From assembly GCA_021775855.1 (NCBI GenBank), contig JAJFGZ010000066.1, positions 1 through 59,661 of the forward strand: a stretch of 59,661 bases of DNA, in the 5' to 3' direction. The position numbers and the translations under genes are program-made. The notes beneath the pieces were generated by a model that did no database searches, was not told where the DNA came from, and worked only from the letters and a program-made list of their open reading frames with translations. Each line of letters opens with the position of its first letter. Within the stretch, counting starts at the first letter, position 1. This document shows, piece after piece, positions 8,472 to 18,130 of the stretch. This DNA is from Hyphomicrobiales bacterium (GTDB taxonomy: Bacteria; Pseudomonadota; Alphaproteobacteria; Rhizobiales; NORP267).

Positions 8472-10838
8472 TCATCCTCGGATCGCCTCACCCTCTTTGA
8501 CTTCTAATTTGGGTTCTCCCTGGCCCGAACTAGGTTCGTCCCGGTCGAAGTTTCCGGCTGGAAACTCGATCTGCACCATTGCCCCGCGCCCACCGTCCGC
8601 AACCTGCGGCGCATCATGCAGCGTCACAAACCCGGAATGCTCTTCGGCGATTTTACTGACAATCGCCAAACCAAGACCTGTCCCCTTTTCCCGGGTCGTC
8701 ATATAGGGTTCCAGCAGCTGGGAACGGTTTTCGGCGGGCAATCCACGGCCATTATCGGTCACCGAGATGCGGATTCGATCGCCATGTTGTTCAAGATTGA
8801 GCTTGATCCACCCCGGTTCAGATACCTTGCGTTCGGACGAACCAATAGCTTCGCTGGCATTTTTGATCAGATTGGTCACCGCCTGTGAAATCAGCCGGCG
8901 ATCGCAGAGTGCAAATATAGGCTCTTCCGGCAGGTTTACGCTGACGTCGATGTTCGGCTGGCTGATTTCTGTCAGGAAGGTCGCCTGGCGGATCAATTCA
9001 CCAACATTCTCCTTGCCCATGACTGCCTTGGGCATGCGCGCAAAAGAGGAGAATTCATCAACCATCCGCCCAATATCCCCGACCTGGCGGATAATCGTAT
9101 CTGTGCACTGGTCGAAAACGTCGCGGTCTTCAACAATAACCTTGCCGTATTTCCGGCGCAGCCGTTCCGCCGAGAGCTGGATCGGGGTCAGTGGATTCTT
9201 AATTTCATGGGCAATGCGGCGCGCAATATCGGCCCAGGCTGAGGTCCGCTGGGCTGAGACCAATTCGGAAATATCATCAAGCGTGATGACCACCCCGCTA
9301 TCACCTTCCAGGGTAAACTCCCCTGATACCCGGAACGATATGGTCCGCTCTTCCCCCCGGCGTTTCAATGTAATCTGACCTTGCAGGTTCCGAACAACTG
9401 ACAAAGTCACTTTTTCCACAAGGTTGGAGAGCTCAGGCACCAAATCCGACAAAGGTTTGCCAATTGCCGTGTCGACATCCAGATCCAGCATGTGTTGAGC
9501 TGATTCGTTGAGCAGGTTGATTTGTTTTTTAGCGTCGAGCCCAATGACACCAGCCGAAACGCCAGCCAAAACCGTTTCCGTGAAACGCCGACGACGATCA
9601 ATCGTTTTGTTTACTTCAAGCAATTCGCGGCGTTGTTCTCGCAACTGCTTGGTCATATCGTTGAAGGTGGCGCCAAGGTTACCGAGTTCCCCCTCCGACG
9701 CTTTCACCGGAACCCGAATATCAAGCTGTCCTTCGGAAACATTTTTAGCCGCCCCGATAAGTCGTCGGATAGGGGCGACCAGCCGGTTCCCGAACCAGAG
9801 ACCGAGCCATACAGCCGATAGCATCAGGATCAATGCAACGCCCAGGTAAATGAGTCCAAACGCTACCTGAAGTCCAAACCGCCGGTCCTCGAGATTTTGG
9901 TACTCAATCGCGACTTCGCCGGTATTCGCCAAATGTTGTAAAACCTGACTGTCAATCTCACGCACGACAAACAGGTAATAATTCTCGTAATTCTTGAGTT
10001 TGACCAAGCCACCGATTTGATTATTCCCGGTCGGCGGGATGATGATGGCACCGCCCACCTCTGCACGAGCAAGAGCTTCTTCAGGAGGTACACGAAACTG
10101 GCGTTCCTCGTCATACAGGGCGCGAACAACAATCGAGAGGTCTCTGTGAATAACATAGGCCCCGGGGAATGCCCTGATAATACCCTGCGTCCGCACAAAA
10201 TTTGCAAATTGATCAGGGTTTTCTGCTGCCAGCTCTGCAACATTGTCAAGATCGGTGGCCATAATGAGCATATCATTGCGCAATTGCTGGGTATGCTCTG
10301 CGACGTAAGTTTGTGCGACGCGGACCGAATTTTCGATGATCGATTGGGTACGGGTTGAGAACCATCGGTCCAACCCACGATCGAGTGTAATCCCGGCAAC
10401 AATCGCCACCAGCAGTGCGGGTGTTGCGGCAATCAACACAAACAATCCCAGGATACGGACTTGCAATCTGGCGCCGGCGACACCCTTTCGACTGGCGGAA
10501 ATGAGTTTGTAGATTTCCCAACCGATCAGGAGTAGCAGGCAGATCACCAGGAATAAGTTGGTCCCAAGTGTCGAAACGACGACAATATGCCGTGGTACAA
10601 TCGGCGTCAGGCCTGTCAGGATGAAAAAAGAAATCGTGCCGGTGATCAGCGCCAGAAGAACAATGACGGGTCCAAGCGTCGACGTCCGCAATATCCCCCG
10701 CCCCGGCGTGAGCAGGCGTCTTTTTTTCTTTTTCCCGGCCGTTGCCGGACTTGGGGCAAATGTGTCCGCACCAACGTCCTGATTATTTACGATAGCGTCC
10801 GGTGTGTTTGCATCCAGAGACACAGAATTATCTGTCAT
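8472..10838 (-). CDS. ntrY: Sensor histidine kinase NtrY
   Basis: NtrY is the membrane sensor kinase of the NtrYX system, tied to nitrogen, redox and envelope control in alphaproteobacteria. The 788-residue form starts at ATG 10838 (MTDNSVSLD). Three to four membrane helices lie in the first 180 residues, followed by a periplasmic stretch, another helix, HAMP (NRLVAPIRRLIGAAK), PAS, HisKA with the phospho-His in AHEIKNPLTPIQ, and an HATPase with DNGRGLP and GTGLGLAI. A TTG at 10874 would add 12 residues but is less likely. The gene has its own 157-base upstream region after ntrC. Confidence 0.95.
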   Translation of the reverse strand: MTDNSVSLDANTPDAIVNNQDVGADTFAPSPATAGKKKKRRLLTPGRGILRTSTLGPVIVLLALITGTISFFILTGLTPIVPRHIVVVSTLGTNLFLVICLLLLIGWEIYKLISASRKGVAGARLQVRILGLFVLIAATPALLVAIVAGITLDRGLDRWFSTRTQSIIENSVRVAQTYVAEHTQQLRNDMLIMATDLDNVAELAAENPDQFANFVRTQGIIRAFPGAYVIHRDLSIVVRALYDEERQFRVPPEEALARAEVGGAIIIPPTGNNQIGGLVKLKNYENYYLFVVREIDSQVLQHLANTGEVAIEYQNLEDRRFGLQVAFGLIYLGVALILMLSAVWLGLWFGNRLVAPIRRLIGAAKNVSEGQLDIRVPVKASEGELGNLGATFNDMTKQLREQRRELLEVNKTIDRRRRFTETVLAGVSAGVIGLDAKKQINLLNESAQHMLDLDVDTAIGKPLSDLVPELSNLVEKVTLSVVRNLQGQITLKRRGEERTISFRVSGEFTLEGDSGVVITLDDISELVSAQRTSAWADIARRIAHEIKNPLTPIQLSAERLRRKYGKVIVEDRDVFDQCTDTIIRQVGDIGRMVDEFSSFARMPKAVMGKENVGELIRQATFLTEISQPNIDVSVNLPEEPIFALCDRRLISQAVTNLIKNASEAIGSSERKVSEPGWIKLNLEQHGDRIRISVTDNGRGLPAENRSQLLEPYMTTREKGTGLGLAIVSKIAEEHSGFVTLHDAPQVADGGRGAMVQIEFPAGNFDRDEPSSGQGEPKLEVKEGEAIRG

Positions 10839-10995
10839 GATCGTCCGCTGCTTGAGGGTCAGAATTTGGATCAACAGGACCTAATTTGACCAAAGTGCTG
10901 CAAATAGGCAACATTGTGGCGAAGATGTAACAGAACCAGCGGAATCAGATCAACAAATCGAGCCCATCCTGGTTAAATTGTTATATTACAGATAG

Positions 10996-12459
10996 TTAAA
11001 TCGCAGATAAGTTGACTTGCTTGCTACGTCGATCAACAATTATGTCCAATTCTTTCATTTTTTTGCGCAAAGTGTTGCGATTAAGTCCCAACAACTCAGC
11101 AGCCCGGAGTTGATTCCCGGCAGTGGCATCGAGCGCCGCCTCGATAAGTGGTCCCTCAAATTCGCGTAAGATTCGCTGGTAGAGACCGGCAGGTGGTAAT
11201 GCCTGACCAAAATCCTGGAAATACGAATGCAAATAGGCTTCCACATATTGGGGCAACGCCATTGTGGCGAGATTCATGCCGGTATTTTCAGGTATTTCCG
11301 CCTTGTTGCTCAATTCATGATCCACATCCTGGACCGGGATGGTTTCATGGGGACAGAGAACGACCAACCTGAGTACCAGGTTTTCCAGTTCGCGCACATT
11401 GCCGGGCCACGAATGCTGTTTCATGCGGGTGATCGCGTCATTCTCGATCTGTTTGTCACCGAGACCGTTTTTTCGTGACTGGGTCAAAAACAGTTGCACC
11501 AGATCGGGGATATCGTCGATCCGCTCACGTAGCGGCGGCAGCCGCAACGGAACAACATTCAGCCGGTAAAACAAGTCTTCCCTGAATAACCCCTGGCGCA
11601 CAAGTTTGCCAATGTCGCGATGGGTCGCGGCGATTATCCGTACATCTGCCTTAACCGGCGTTTGCCCCCCGACCCGCGTAAATTCCCCTTCCTGCAGGAC
11701 CCTGAGCAAACGGGTCTGGGCTTCCATGGGCATGTCGCCAATTTCATCCAGAAACAGTGTCCCTCCATCGGCCTGTTCGAAACGACCGGCATTTCGCCTG
11801 GCCGCCCCTGTAAAGGCCCCCTTCTCATGGCCGAACAACTCGCTCTCGATAAGGTCACGCGGGATAGCTGCCATATTGATCGCAACGAACGGGCCGTTCT
11901 TGCGTTTGCCGTAATCGTGCAACGCTTGTGCGGCGAGTTCTTTCCCGGTGCCGGATTCTCCTGAAATCATAACAGACAAATCGGTCTGCATCAGTCGTGC
12001 TAAAACCCGGTAGATTTCCTGCATCGCCGGCGAGCGCCCGATCAGGGGAAGTTGCATCTCGTCGCTTTGCTTGACAGCAGCCGGTCCCTGCAAAGGTTCG
12101 ACCAGGGCGCGCCCGATCAATGACGTTAACTCGTTGATATCAAACGGCTTGGGTAGGTATTCATACACACCAAGCTCTGACGCCTGGATCGCCGTCATGA
12201 AAGTATTTTGTGCGCTCATAACAATGACCGGCAGCTCCGGCCGCAACCGCCTGACCTGGGGCAGCATGTCGAACGCGTTCTGATCCGGCATCACCACATC
12301 GGTCAGCACCAGATTGCCCTCGCCGGCGGAAATCCATTGCCAAAGGGTTGCTGCGTTGCCTGTAGCGCGGACTTCGTACCCGGCGCGGGACAATGCGCGG
12401 ATCAATATGGTGCGGATAGCAGCATCGTCGTCTGCGACCAGAATTACGCCCTCGGGCAT
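10996..12459 (-). CDS. ntrC: Nitrogen regulation response regulator NtrC
   Basis: NtrC is the sigma54-dependent activator of nitrogen assimilation genes. The 487-residue protein has a receiver domain (DDD near residues 10-12, phospho-acceptor Asp54 in LTDVVMPD), an AAA+ domain with Walker A GESGTGKE, an intact GAFTGA loop (214-219) and Walker [12 protein letters not shown], and a C-terminal Fis-type helix-turn-helix ([16 protein letters not shown]). It starts 3 bases after the ntrB TAG and is clearly in one operon with dusB-ntrB. The intact loop contrasts with the neighbouring NtrX. Confidence 0.97.
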   Translation of the reverse strand: MPEGVILVADDDAAIRTILIRALSRAGYEVRATGNAATLWQWISAGEGNLVLTDVVMPDQNAFDMLPQVRRLRPELPVIVMSAQNTFMTAIQASELGVYEYLPKPFDINELTSLIGRALVEPLQGPAAVKQSDEMQLPLIGRSPAMQEIYRVLARLMQTDLSVMISGESGTGKELAAQALHDYGKRKNGPFVAINMAAIPRDLIESELFGHEKGAFTGAARRNAGRFEQADGGTLFLDEIGDMPMEAQTRLLRVLQEGEFTRVGGQTPVKADVRIIAATHRDIGKLVRQGLFREDLFYRLNVVPLRLPPLRERIDDIPDLVQLFLTQSRKNGLGDKQIENDAITRMKQHSWPGNVRELENLVLRLVVLCPHETIPVQDVDHELSNKAEIPENTGMNLATMALPQYVEAYLHSYFQDFGQALPPAGLYQRILREFEGPLIEAALDATAGNQLRAAELLGLNRNTLRKKMKELDIIVDRRSKQVNLSAI

Positions 12460-12462
12460 CGT

Positions 12463-13602
12463 CTACGCCCTCCCGCCGGTTTCAGTGTATCGTGACATCA
12501 GCACCCGGAATTTGGTCCGGTGGTGATCAGACTCGCATTCGATCACCCCGCCATGGTCCCGCACGATTTTTGCAACCAGCGCCAGGCCCAACCCGGAGCC
12601 GGATGTTTTTGTCGTGATAAATGGGTCGAATAGGTGTGGAACAAGATCGGTTGGAATACCCGCGCCGTTATCGATCACCGAAAATTCCAGCGGCAACGTA
12701 ATCTTTTCGCTGACGCCTGGAACCGACAACCGGATTCCCGGCCGGAAAGACGTGCGGAGAATGATCCTGCCGTTCCCAGCATCGCTGCCAATAGACTCAA
12801 CCGAGTTTTTGACCAAATTCAGAAAAACCTGCACCAGCTGGTCCCGGTCTGCCAGAACAGGTGGCAAGGACGGATCGAACTCGTCTATGAACTGGATATG
12901 GCGCGCAAACCCAGATTTCGCCAACTGTTTTACGTGATTCAAGACCTTGTGAATGTTGACTTTTTCGCGTTTCCCCGGTGTATCATCGCCAAAGGCCTCC
13001 ATCCTGTCGACAAGCCGACAAATGCGGTCTACTTCGTCCTGAATGAGCCGCGTTAACGGTTGATCGTCATCGCCCACGACGTCCTCAAGCAGCTGCGCTG
13101 CACCGCGAATGCCCGAGAGCGGATTGCGCACTTCGTGGGCAAGCATAGCGCCCAAACCGGTCAGACTCCGCGCCGCCCCCTGGAAGGTCAGATGCCGGTC
13201 CATTTGCTGCGCGACCGTGCGTTCCTGAAGCATAACGAGGATATCGCCCGGCGATTCCAGAACCGGCGATACCTTCAAATCGACAGGATTATAGCTACCG
13301 TTTCGTGGTGTGCCCAGATCGACCCCGTATTCGCTGATCGCCGCAATCCGGTCGCGGACCTGATCCACAAGCACCAGCAACGGGCTGCCGAACGGAACAA
13401 TTTCATCCAGCTTGTGCCGGCACATGATCGGTGCGCTGAAACGGAAAAAATGTTCGGCCGCCATATTGGCGTAACGGATCTGGTTGTTCGCGTTGATGCG
13501 CAGAACCGGATGCGGCAGGGAATTGAGCGTGGCCAAGGCATCCGCCTCGCCGTTTGGTTTTTGTCCGAAAACCCGCTGTTCATGCTCTGTGACTATCGCC
13601 AT
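12463..13602 (-). CDS. ntrB: Nitrogen regulation sensor kinase NtrB (GlnL)
   Basis: NtrB is the cytosolic histidine kinase/phosphatase that acts on NtrC and is controlled by PII proteins. The 379-residue protein has an N-terminal PAS domain (about 20-130), HisKA with phospho-His156 in [10 protein letters not shown], and an HATPase with VKNSVE, DNGAGIP and GSGLGLA. The ATG at 13602 is chosen because the dusB stop (13604-13606) lies one base upstream (TGATATG). The frame stays open into dusB, but those residues look like antisense noise. No membrane segment is visible, as expected. Confidence 0.95.
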   Translation of the reverse strand: MAIVTEHEQRVFGQKPNGEADALATLNSLPHPVLRINANNQIRYANMAAEHFFRFSAPIMCRHKLDEIVPFGSPLLVLVDQVRDRIAAISEYGVDLGTPRNGSYNPVDLKVSPVLESPGDILVMLQERTVAQQMDRHLTFQGAARSLTGLGAMLAHEVRNPLSGIRGAAQLLEDVVGDDDQPLTRLIQDEVDRICRLVDRMEAFGDDTPGKREKVNIHKVLNHVKQLAKSGFARHIQFIDEFDPSLPPVLADRDQLVQVFLNLVKNSVESIGSDAGNGRIILRTSFRPGIRLSVPGVSEKITLPLEFSVIDNGAGIPTDLVPHLFDPFITTKTSGSGLGLALVAKIVRDHGGVIECESDHHRTKFRVLMSRYTETGGRA

Positions 13603-13603
13603 A

Positions 13604-14614
13604 TCACGCAGCCTGCATGGCCGGATCGGCAGAGAAGAAATTACACAGCAGCCCGACGACATCCTCGGGCGCATTGTCTCGGCAAAACGCTGCCCGCCAG
13701 GACCGCCAATCCATCCCTGGCAACAGGTTTTTCTCGACGTAACCCGCCAGATGCTTGCGTACCACGCGGGCCCCGTGTTCGCGGCCATAATGCGAAAGCG
13801 TGTCTTCAAAATGCTGGACCGCAATTTCCGTGTATTGGATCCGGTCCATACGAGAAATTGTCTGTCCTTCATCCAGCGCCAGCTTGCCGGGCATCCAGGG
13901 TTGACCGACGCTAGCCCGCCCGACCATGACGCCATCTGCGCCAGATTGCCGGAGCGCTTCGCGGGCACTCAGGACATCATCAATATCGCCATTGACGATG
14001 ACGGGAACAGAGACAGCATCCTTGACCCGGCGGACCTGAGCCCAATCGGCCTGGCCTTTGTAAAACTGACACCGCGTCCGGCCATGGATGCTGATCATCT
14101 GGACCCCGGCATTTTCTGCTCGCAGGGCAATATCCGGAGCGTTGAGCTGGTCGTCGTTCCAGCCAAGACGCATTTTCAACGTGACCGGTAAACTGGTATT
14201 GGCAATAACCGCCTCGATCAACATCAACGCATGATCCGGATCGCGCATCAAGGCGGACCCTGATAGGCCGTTTGTGACATTACGCGCTGGACACCCCATA
14301 TTGATGTCGATCATGTGTGCGCCAAGGTCTTCGGCAACACGAGCCCCCTCACCCATCCAATACGCTTCACGGCCTGCCAATTGGATGACGTTGCAATCGG
14401 ATCCGGTCATCTCTGCTTTGCGGCGGAATATCTTGTGGTTTTTCGCAATCGCCTCGCTCGCCACCATCTCGGAGACGACAAGCCCTGCCCCCAATCGCAG
14501 GACGGTACGCCGAAACGGCGCGTCGGTAATGCCGGACATGGGCGCGAGTAGCACCCGGTTCGGGAGCGTTACGGCATTGATTTTCAAAGGATCGGTGAGA
14601 TTGATCGCGGACAT
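13604..14614 (-). CDS. dusB: tRNA dihydrouridine synthase DusB
   Basis: DusB is an FMN enzyme that reduces uridines in the tRNA D-loop with NADPH. The 336-residue TIM-barrel protein shows [13 protein letters not shown] near the start, the catalytic Cys in [17 protein letters not shown], the [11 protein letters not shown] motif and the [12 protein letters not shown] phosphate-binding segment. It heads the ntrBC operon, the classical nifR3-ntrB-ntrC order of alphaproteobacteria. A strong inverted repeat sits 23 bases upstream of its start. Confidence 0.96.
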   Translation of the reverse strand: MSAINLTDPLKINAVTLPNRVLLAPMSGITDAPFRRTVLRLGAGLVVSEMVASEAIAKNHKIFRRKAEMTGSDCNVIQLAGREAYWMGEGARVAEDLGAHMIDINMGCPARNVTNGLSGSALMRDPDHALMLIEAVIANTSLPVTLKMRLGWNDDQLNAPDIALRAENAGVQMISIHGRTRCQFYKGQADWAQVRRVKDAVSVPVIVNGDIDDVLSAREALRQSGADGVMVGRASVGQPWMPGKLALDEGQTISRMDRIQYTEIAVQHFEDTLSHYGREHGARVVRKHLAGYVEKNLLPGMDWRSWRAAFCRDNAPEDVVGLLCNFFSADPAMQAA

Positions 14615-14636
14615 GGTGTGGCCAGATTGACTAAAT

Positions 14637-14663
14637 TATAGGCAGTTCTATTGTCTGCCTATA
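14637..14663. promoter_or_regulatory. Inverted repeat TATAGGCAG-N9-CTGCCTATA upstream of dusB-ntrBC
   Basis: Perfect 9-base arms are separated by 9 bases. On the minus strand the right arm runs into TATAAT (14640-14635), which could be the -10 box of the dusB operon; no good -35 is visible. A repeat overlapping the -10 box looks like an operator. A transcript hairpin is the alternative. The divergent gene ispDF starts 122 bases away. Confidence 0.5.
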
Positions 14664-14785
14664 TTTTGGTCAACGAATAAATCGTCAGACTTCGGCCCGG
14701 CGGGGTTTTCAAAAGATTATGGCTTCTGCTTGGACACCGGAATGGTATCATCTTTATAGAATCCTGGACAGAGCATCGCAACATC

Positions 14786-15982
14786 ATGAAATACATTGCC
14801 TTGATCGTGGCGGCAGGACGCGGATCTCGCGCCGCCCCGGAATCCGGCAACGCCACCCCTAAACAATATGCCCGTCTTCGAAACAAAGTCGTATTGCAAC
14901 ACACAATCGACCGGTTCGTCGCCGTCCCTGAAATCGACAATATCCTGGTGGTCATCCACCGGGATGATCACTATCTTTACGCAGCAAGTATCGCGCCGAA
15001 TTCCAAATTGCTATCTCCGGTCGAAGGTGCTGATACCCGCCAGGGCTCGGTATTGGCGGGTTTGCGCGCACTTGAGGCAGAGGCACCGGATTTTGTGCTG
15101 ATCCATGATGCTGCCCGCCTGATCGTTGCTGACCCTCTTATCCGTCGGGTTCTAACGGCGTTGAAAGATTATACCGGCGTTGTTCCAGCTGTCCCCATTG
15201 CAGACACACTGAAACGCACCCACAGAAGCCTTGCCGGGGCGGTGATCCCTCGTGACCATGTTATGGCGATACAGACCCCACAGGGGTTTACCTATCAGGA
15301 CATTTACAACGCGCACAAACTGGCAATAGCGGACGGAAACCTCGACCAGACGGATGATTCAGAAATCGCCACGCAGGCCGGTATGCCGGTCCACATTGTG
15401 GATGGCGACCGAGACAATATAAAGATTACGACAACCGCGGATTTCGAAACAGCGCGGCGAATACTGGATTATGAGGAGAACCGTGAGACCATGAATGTGT
15501 GCACCGGGACGGGTTTCGACGTCCATAAATTTGCCGACGGAGACCATGTGACTTTATGCGGGATTAAAATTCCCCATAGCCAGCGCCTGTCTGGCCATTC
15601 CGACGCCGATGTGGGACTGCACGCGCTGACCGACGCTATTCTTGGCGCGATCAGCGCTGGTGATATCGGCAGCCACTTCCCGCCATCAGACGCCAAATGG
15701 TCAGGTGCAGATTCCGCATTGTTTCTGAAACACGCGCAAAATCTGGTTTCTGAAAATGGCGGTCGCATCAATAATGTAGACGTGACCCTGATTTGCGAAG
15801 AACCTAAAATCGATCCCCACCGGGACGCGATGTGTCAGCGCATCGCTGAAATTATTGCGGTCCCTGTATCTCGCATCAGTGTGAAAGCAACCACCAGCGA
15901 GGGGCTTGGATTTACCGGCCGAAAAGAAGGCATTGCCGCCCAGGCCGTCGCGACTATAACCCTTCCGGATTGTGAGGAATAA
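14786..15982 (+). CDS. ispDF: Bifunctional IspD/IspF (MEP pathway)
   Basis: This fusion catalyses two steps of non-mevalonate isoprenoid synthesis: CTP-dependent formation of CDP-methylerythritol (IspD) and cyclisation to MEcPP (IspF). Residues 1-230 are IspD with the nucleotide-binding AAGRGSRA and the HDAARLIV segment. Residues about 235-398 are IspF with GTGFDVHKF (zinc ligands Asp and His), LSGHSDADVGLHALTDA, IGSHFPPSD and the C-terminal ATTSEGLGFTGRKEGIAA. The fusion is usual for alphaproteobacteria. The ATG lies just ahead of MKYIALIVAA. The gene cinA follows directly. Confidence 0.97.
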   Translation: MKYIALIVAAGRGSRAAPESGNATPKQYARLRNKVVLQHTIDRFVAVPEIDNILVVIHRDDHYLYAASIAPNSKLLSPVEGADTRQGSVLAGLRALEAEAPDFVLIHDAARLIVADPLIRRVLTALKDYTGVVPAVPIADTLKRTHRSLAGAVIPRDHVMAIQTPQGFTYQDIYNAHKLAIADGNLDQTDDSEIATQAGMPVHIVDGDRDNIKITTTADFETARRILDYEENRETMNVCTGTGFDVHKFADGDHVTLCGIKIPHSQRLSGHSDADVGLHALTDAILGAISAGDIGSHFPPSDAKWSGADSALFLKHAQNLVSENGGRINNVDVTLICEEPKIDPHRDAMCQRIAEIIAVPVSRISVKATTSEGLGFTGRKEGIAAQAVATITLPDCEE

Positions 15983-15983
15983 C

Positions 15984-16487
15984 ATGCTATCTGAAAAAAC
16001 GATTGAACAGGCCGCGATCCTTCTCGAACGTTGCCGTCGTGCTGGATTGATGATCGCGACGGCGGAATCCTGCACGGGCGGACTGATCGCCGCAATCCTC
16101 ACGGAAATCCCGGGGTCTTCCGACGTGTTCGAGCGCGGGTTTATTACCTATTCCAACGAAGCTAAATCGGACATGCTCGGGATCAAAAAAACTCTGATCG
16201 AGTTCGAGGGCGCAGTGAGCGAGGCGACCGCGCGCGCAATGGCCGAGGGGGCACTTGCAAATTCAACGGCCGATCTGAGCGTCGCGGTCACCGGCATCGC
16301 CGGGCCAGGTGGCGGCACACCGGACAGGCCGGTAGGTCTGGTGCATCTGGCAACGGCGTGGACTGGGCACCAAACCACGCACCTCGAATTGCGGTTGGGC
16401 GACCAGTCGCGGCATGATATTCGCCAACACACGGCACTTTCCGCCCTCGCCCTGCTGAACAAATCCCTTGATCAGGCGTCCCCGTAA
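15984..16487 (+). CDS. CinA C-terminal family amidase (PncC type)
   Basis: This is a stand-alone CinA C-terminal domain of 167 residues, as in PncC, which deamidates nicotinamide mononucleotide in NAD recycling. Motifs include TAESCTGGLIA, SDVFERGFITYSN, GAVSEATARAM and AVTGIAGPGGGTP. The start is ATG 15984, with GAGG eight bases upstream, one base after the ispDF stop; a GTG at 15972 would overlap ispDF. The 3' end overlaps the convergent RatA-like gene by 16 bases. Confidence 0.93.
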   Translation: MLSEKTIEQAAILLERCRRAGLMIATAESCTGGLIAAILTEIPGSSDVFERGFITYSNEAKSDMLGIKKTLIEFEGAVSEATARAMAEGALANSTADLSVAVTGIAGPGGGTPDRPVGLVHLATAWTGHQTTHLELRLGDQSRHDIRQHTALSALALLNKSLDQASP

Positions 16488-16924
16488 ACCCGATCGGCGC
16501 GCTGTTCAAACGCTTCGGCAAATCTTGAAAAGGCCCGGTCAAATACCGCCCCGGCGATCATCTGAAACATCCGGCTCTGGAATTCGTAGGCGATGTAAAA
16601 CCGCACATCCGAGCTGTTCGCGCCTCGACTCTCAAACGTCCACACATTGTTCAGGGATTTGAACGGCCCGGTAAGATACTGAACGACAATCTGGTTTTCC
16701 ACGCGGTTCTCGGTCACCTTGCAGCGGAAGGTCTCCGACAGCGCCTTGTAGGCAACCGACATGTCCGCGATACGGATACGGCAGTCACCGTCTTCGGTCT
16801 CATTGGTCACCCGTAGCCCGGCGCAAAGCGGAACGAATTCCGGGTAGCATTCGATATCTGCTACCAGATCAAACATCTTCTCAGCCGAGTGCGCGACAGT
16901 CCGGATTGTCTCGAATTTTCGCAT
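16472..16924 (-). CDS. RatA/COQ10-type SRPBCC family protein
   Basis: The 150-residue protein belongs to the START-like (SRPBCC) ubiquinone-binding group that includes mitochondrial Coq10 and bacterial RatA. Visible family features are a start of the form MRKFETIRTVAHSAEKMFDLV, followed by DIECYPEFVPLC, and later FKSLNNVWTFE. Coq10-like proteins bind quinone and support respiration, while E. coli RatA was described as a translation inhibitor; the sequence does not decide between these. It overlaps cinA tail to tail by 16 bases and stands alone otherwise. Confidence 0.88.
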   Translation of the reverse strand: MRKFETIRTVAHSAEKMFDLVADIECYPEFVPLCAGLRVTNETEDGDCRIRIADMSVAYKALSETFRCKVTENRVENQIVVQYLTGPFKSLNNVWTFESRGANSSDVRFYIAYEFQSRMFQMIAGAVFDRAFSRFAEAFEQRADRVYGDA

Positions 16925-17005
16925 GCCCGCGTATACCTTGCCAGCAAGCGTAGGTATACGGATTTGCCGGGTTTTGTCCTAATATTACCGCGCACGGCAC
17001 CGTTT

Positions 17006-17359
17006 CTATTCGCGTTCCCCGCCTTCGGGTCCCCAGAAAACCACCCAGGTTCCGAAATCATCGGTAAAGTCCTCAAACCGGTGCACATAGCCCGCCGGCG
17101 TGAAAATAGCGTCACCGGCCTTGAACGGAAATCGCTCAAGTTCGTCCTCGCTTGGTCCAACGGCGTAGGAGCCCGACCCGGACATGACGATATAAACCTC
17201 GTCCTGAGTATGCGGTGTCTGCAAATCCTTGCCGCGCGGCTGATAATACAGAAGCCGCATCGAGCCGTTGGTCAGGATTTCAGCGGACCTGGCACCGTCA
17301 GCTATCGGTGCAACTTTCGCGTCCGCCAGTGACGTGACCCAGTTTTTCATTGCCGACAT
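17006..17359 (-). CDS. Small cupin-domain protein
   Basis: A 117-residue single cupin. Motif 1 is degenerate (PHTQDEVYIVMSGSG, with His and Glu of the metal site) and motif 2 contains DAIFTPAGYVHRFEDF with a His, so a metal-binding cupin is plausible. Small cupins include isomerases, dioxygenases and binding proteins; the substrate is unknown. The start ATG at 17359 has GGTGA six bases upstream, and the frame upstream of it is open but runs into the preceding gene. It lies 10 bases after the PPOX-fold gene and is probably its operon partner, both under the divergent MocR regulator. Confidence 0.85.
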   Translation of the reverse strand: MSAMKNWVTSLADAKVAPIADGARSAEILTNGSMRLLYYQPRGKDLQTPHTQDEVYIVMSGSGSYAVGPSEDELERFPFKAGDAIFTPAGYVHRFEDFTDDFGTWVVFWGPEGGERE

Positions 17360-17369
17360 AATGTTCACC

Positions 17370-18020
17370 CTATCGGTATGTGAATTTCTTGACATCTTCC
17401 GGCATCGGGATTGCGGGATCAAGGCGCGCGTCTGGTGCCGGCTGTCCGGCAACCATCTGGACGGGGAGTGTTCCTGCCCATATCGGAAGCGCGTAATCCT
17501 CTTCATCATCAACAGGATCACCGGACCGTATTTTTGCAGCGCCTTCCTTAATCTCCATCGAGAGTATGGTCGTCGCTTTCAGTTCCTTTTCGTTCATGGG
17601 GCGAAGCGTGTCCCAGCGGCCCGGAAATATCTGGTCGACAAAGGTTTTCAGGCGCTCGGTTGCGTTCTCATCACCTTCAACTTTTTTCGGGGTCCCGAAC
17701 AGCATCACCGATCGATAATTGACCGAGTGATGGAATGCCGAACGCGCTATCACGTACCCGTCCATATGGGTCACTGTCAGGCAAACTTCCTGAGTTGGTG
17801 CGTTTTTGAGCATCCGGCCGGCTGAAGATCCATGCCAATACACATGATTTCCTTCTCGCCATTGAAACGTGGGCAGGCAATGCACCCTGCCATCGATCGT
17901 ATAGGCCACATGACAAAGCGGACCGGCATCGAGAATCGCGTTGATGGTCTCCCGATCAAACGCCCCGCGTTTATGCAAGCGCCGCAACCGGGACCTTTCG
18001 GTTACATTCAATTCAGACAT
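17370..18020 (-). CDS. PPOX-fold (pyridoxamine 5'-phosphate oxidase-like) flavin-binding protein
   Basis: The 216-residue protein has the split-barrel flavin-binding fold of the NimA/PPOX-like group (COG3467). Features are the N-terminal RGAFDRETINAILDAG, LCHVAYTIDGRVHCLPT, VYWHGSSAGRML and HHSVNYRSVMLFG. These proteins bind FMN, F420 or heme-like cofactors; the substrate here is unknown, and true PNP oxidase activity is not implied. ATG 18020 has the strong ribosome site AGGAG, which decides the start. It is divergent from a MocR regulator, a known pairing, and followed by a cupin gene. Confidence 0.88.
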   Translation of the reverse strand: MSELNVTERSRLRRLHKRGAFDRETINAILDAGPLCHVAYTIDGRVHCLPTFQWREGNHVYWHGSSAGRMLKNAPTQEVCLTVTHMDGYVIARSAFHHSVNYRSVMLFGTPKKVEGDENATERLKTFVDQIFPGRWDTLRPMNEKELKATTILSMEIKEGAAKIRSGDPVDDEEDYALPIWAGTLPVQMVAGQPAPDARLDPAIPMPEDVKKFTYR

Positions 18021-18044
18021 GTTAACTCCTGTATTCGATGTTGC

Positions 18045-18086
18045 TGGCCATCGATAACGAATTTTTGGCTTTATAAAAATGGCCAA
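18045..18086. promoter_or_regulatory. Paired TGGCCA sites between the PPOX gene and the MocR gene
   Basis: TGGCCA occurs at 18045-18050 and 18080-18085, 35 bases apart start to start. The second copy is also the right arm of a TTGGC/GCCAA inverted repeat (18065-18069 and 18082-18086) around a TTTATAAAAAT centre. MocR regulators such as GabR use paired sites about three helical turns apart, so this is a candidate operator for the divergent promoters; this is inference. Confidence 0.4.
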
Positions 18087-18130
18087 TTATGGATAATATG
18101 ATCAATCCAATTTAAAATCGAAATTGTACC

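Noticed and set aside
13060..13914. 284-codon plus-strand open frame
   Set aside because: It is antisense to ntrB and dusB and its residues show no domain pattern.
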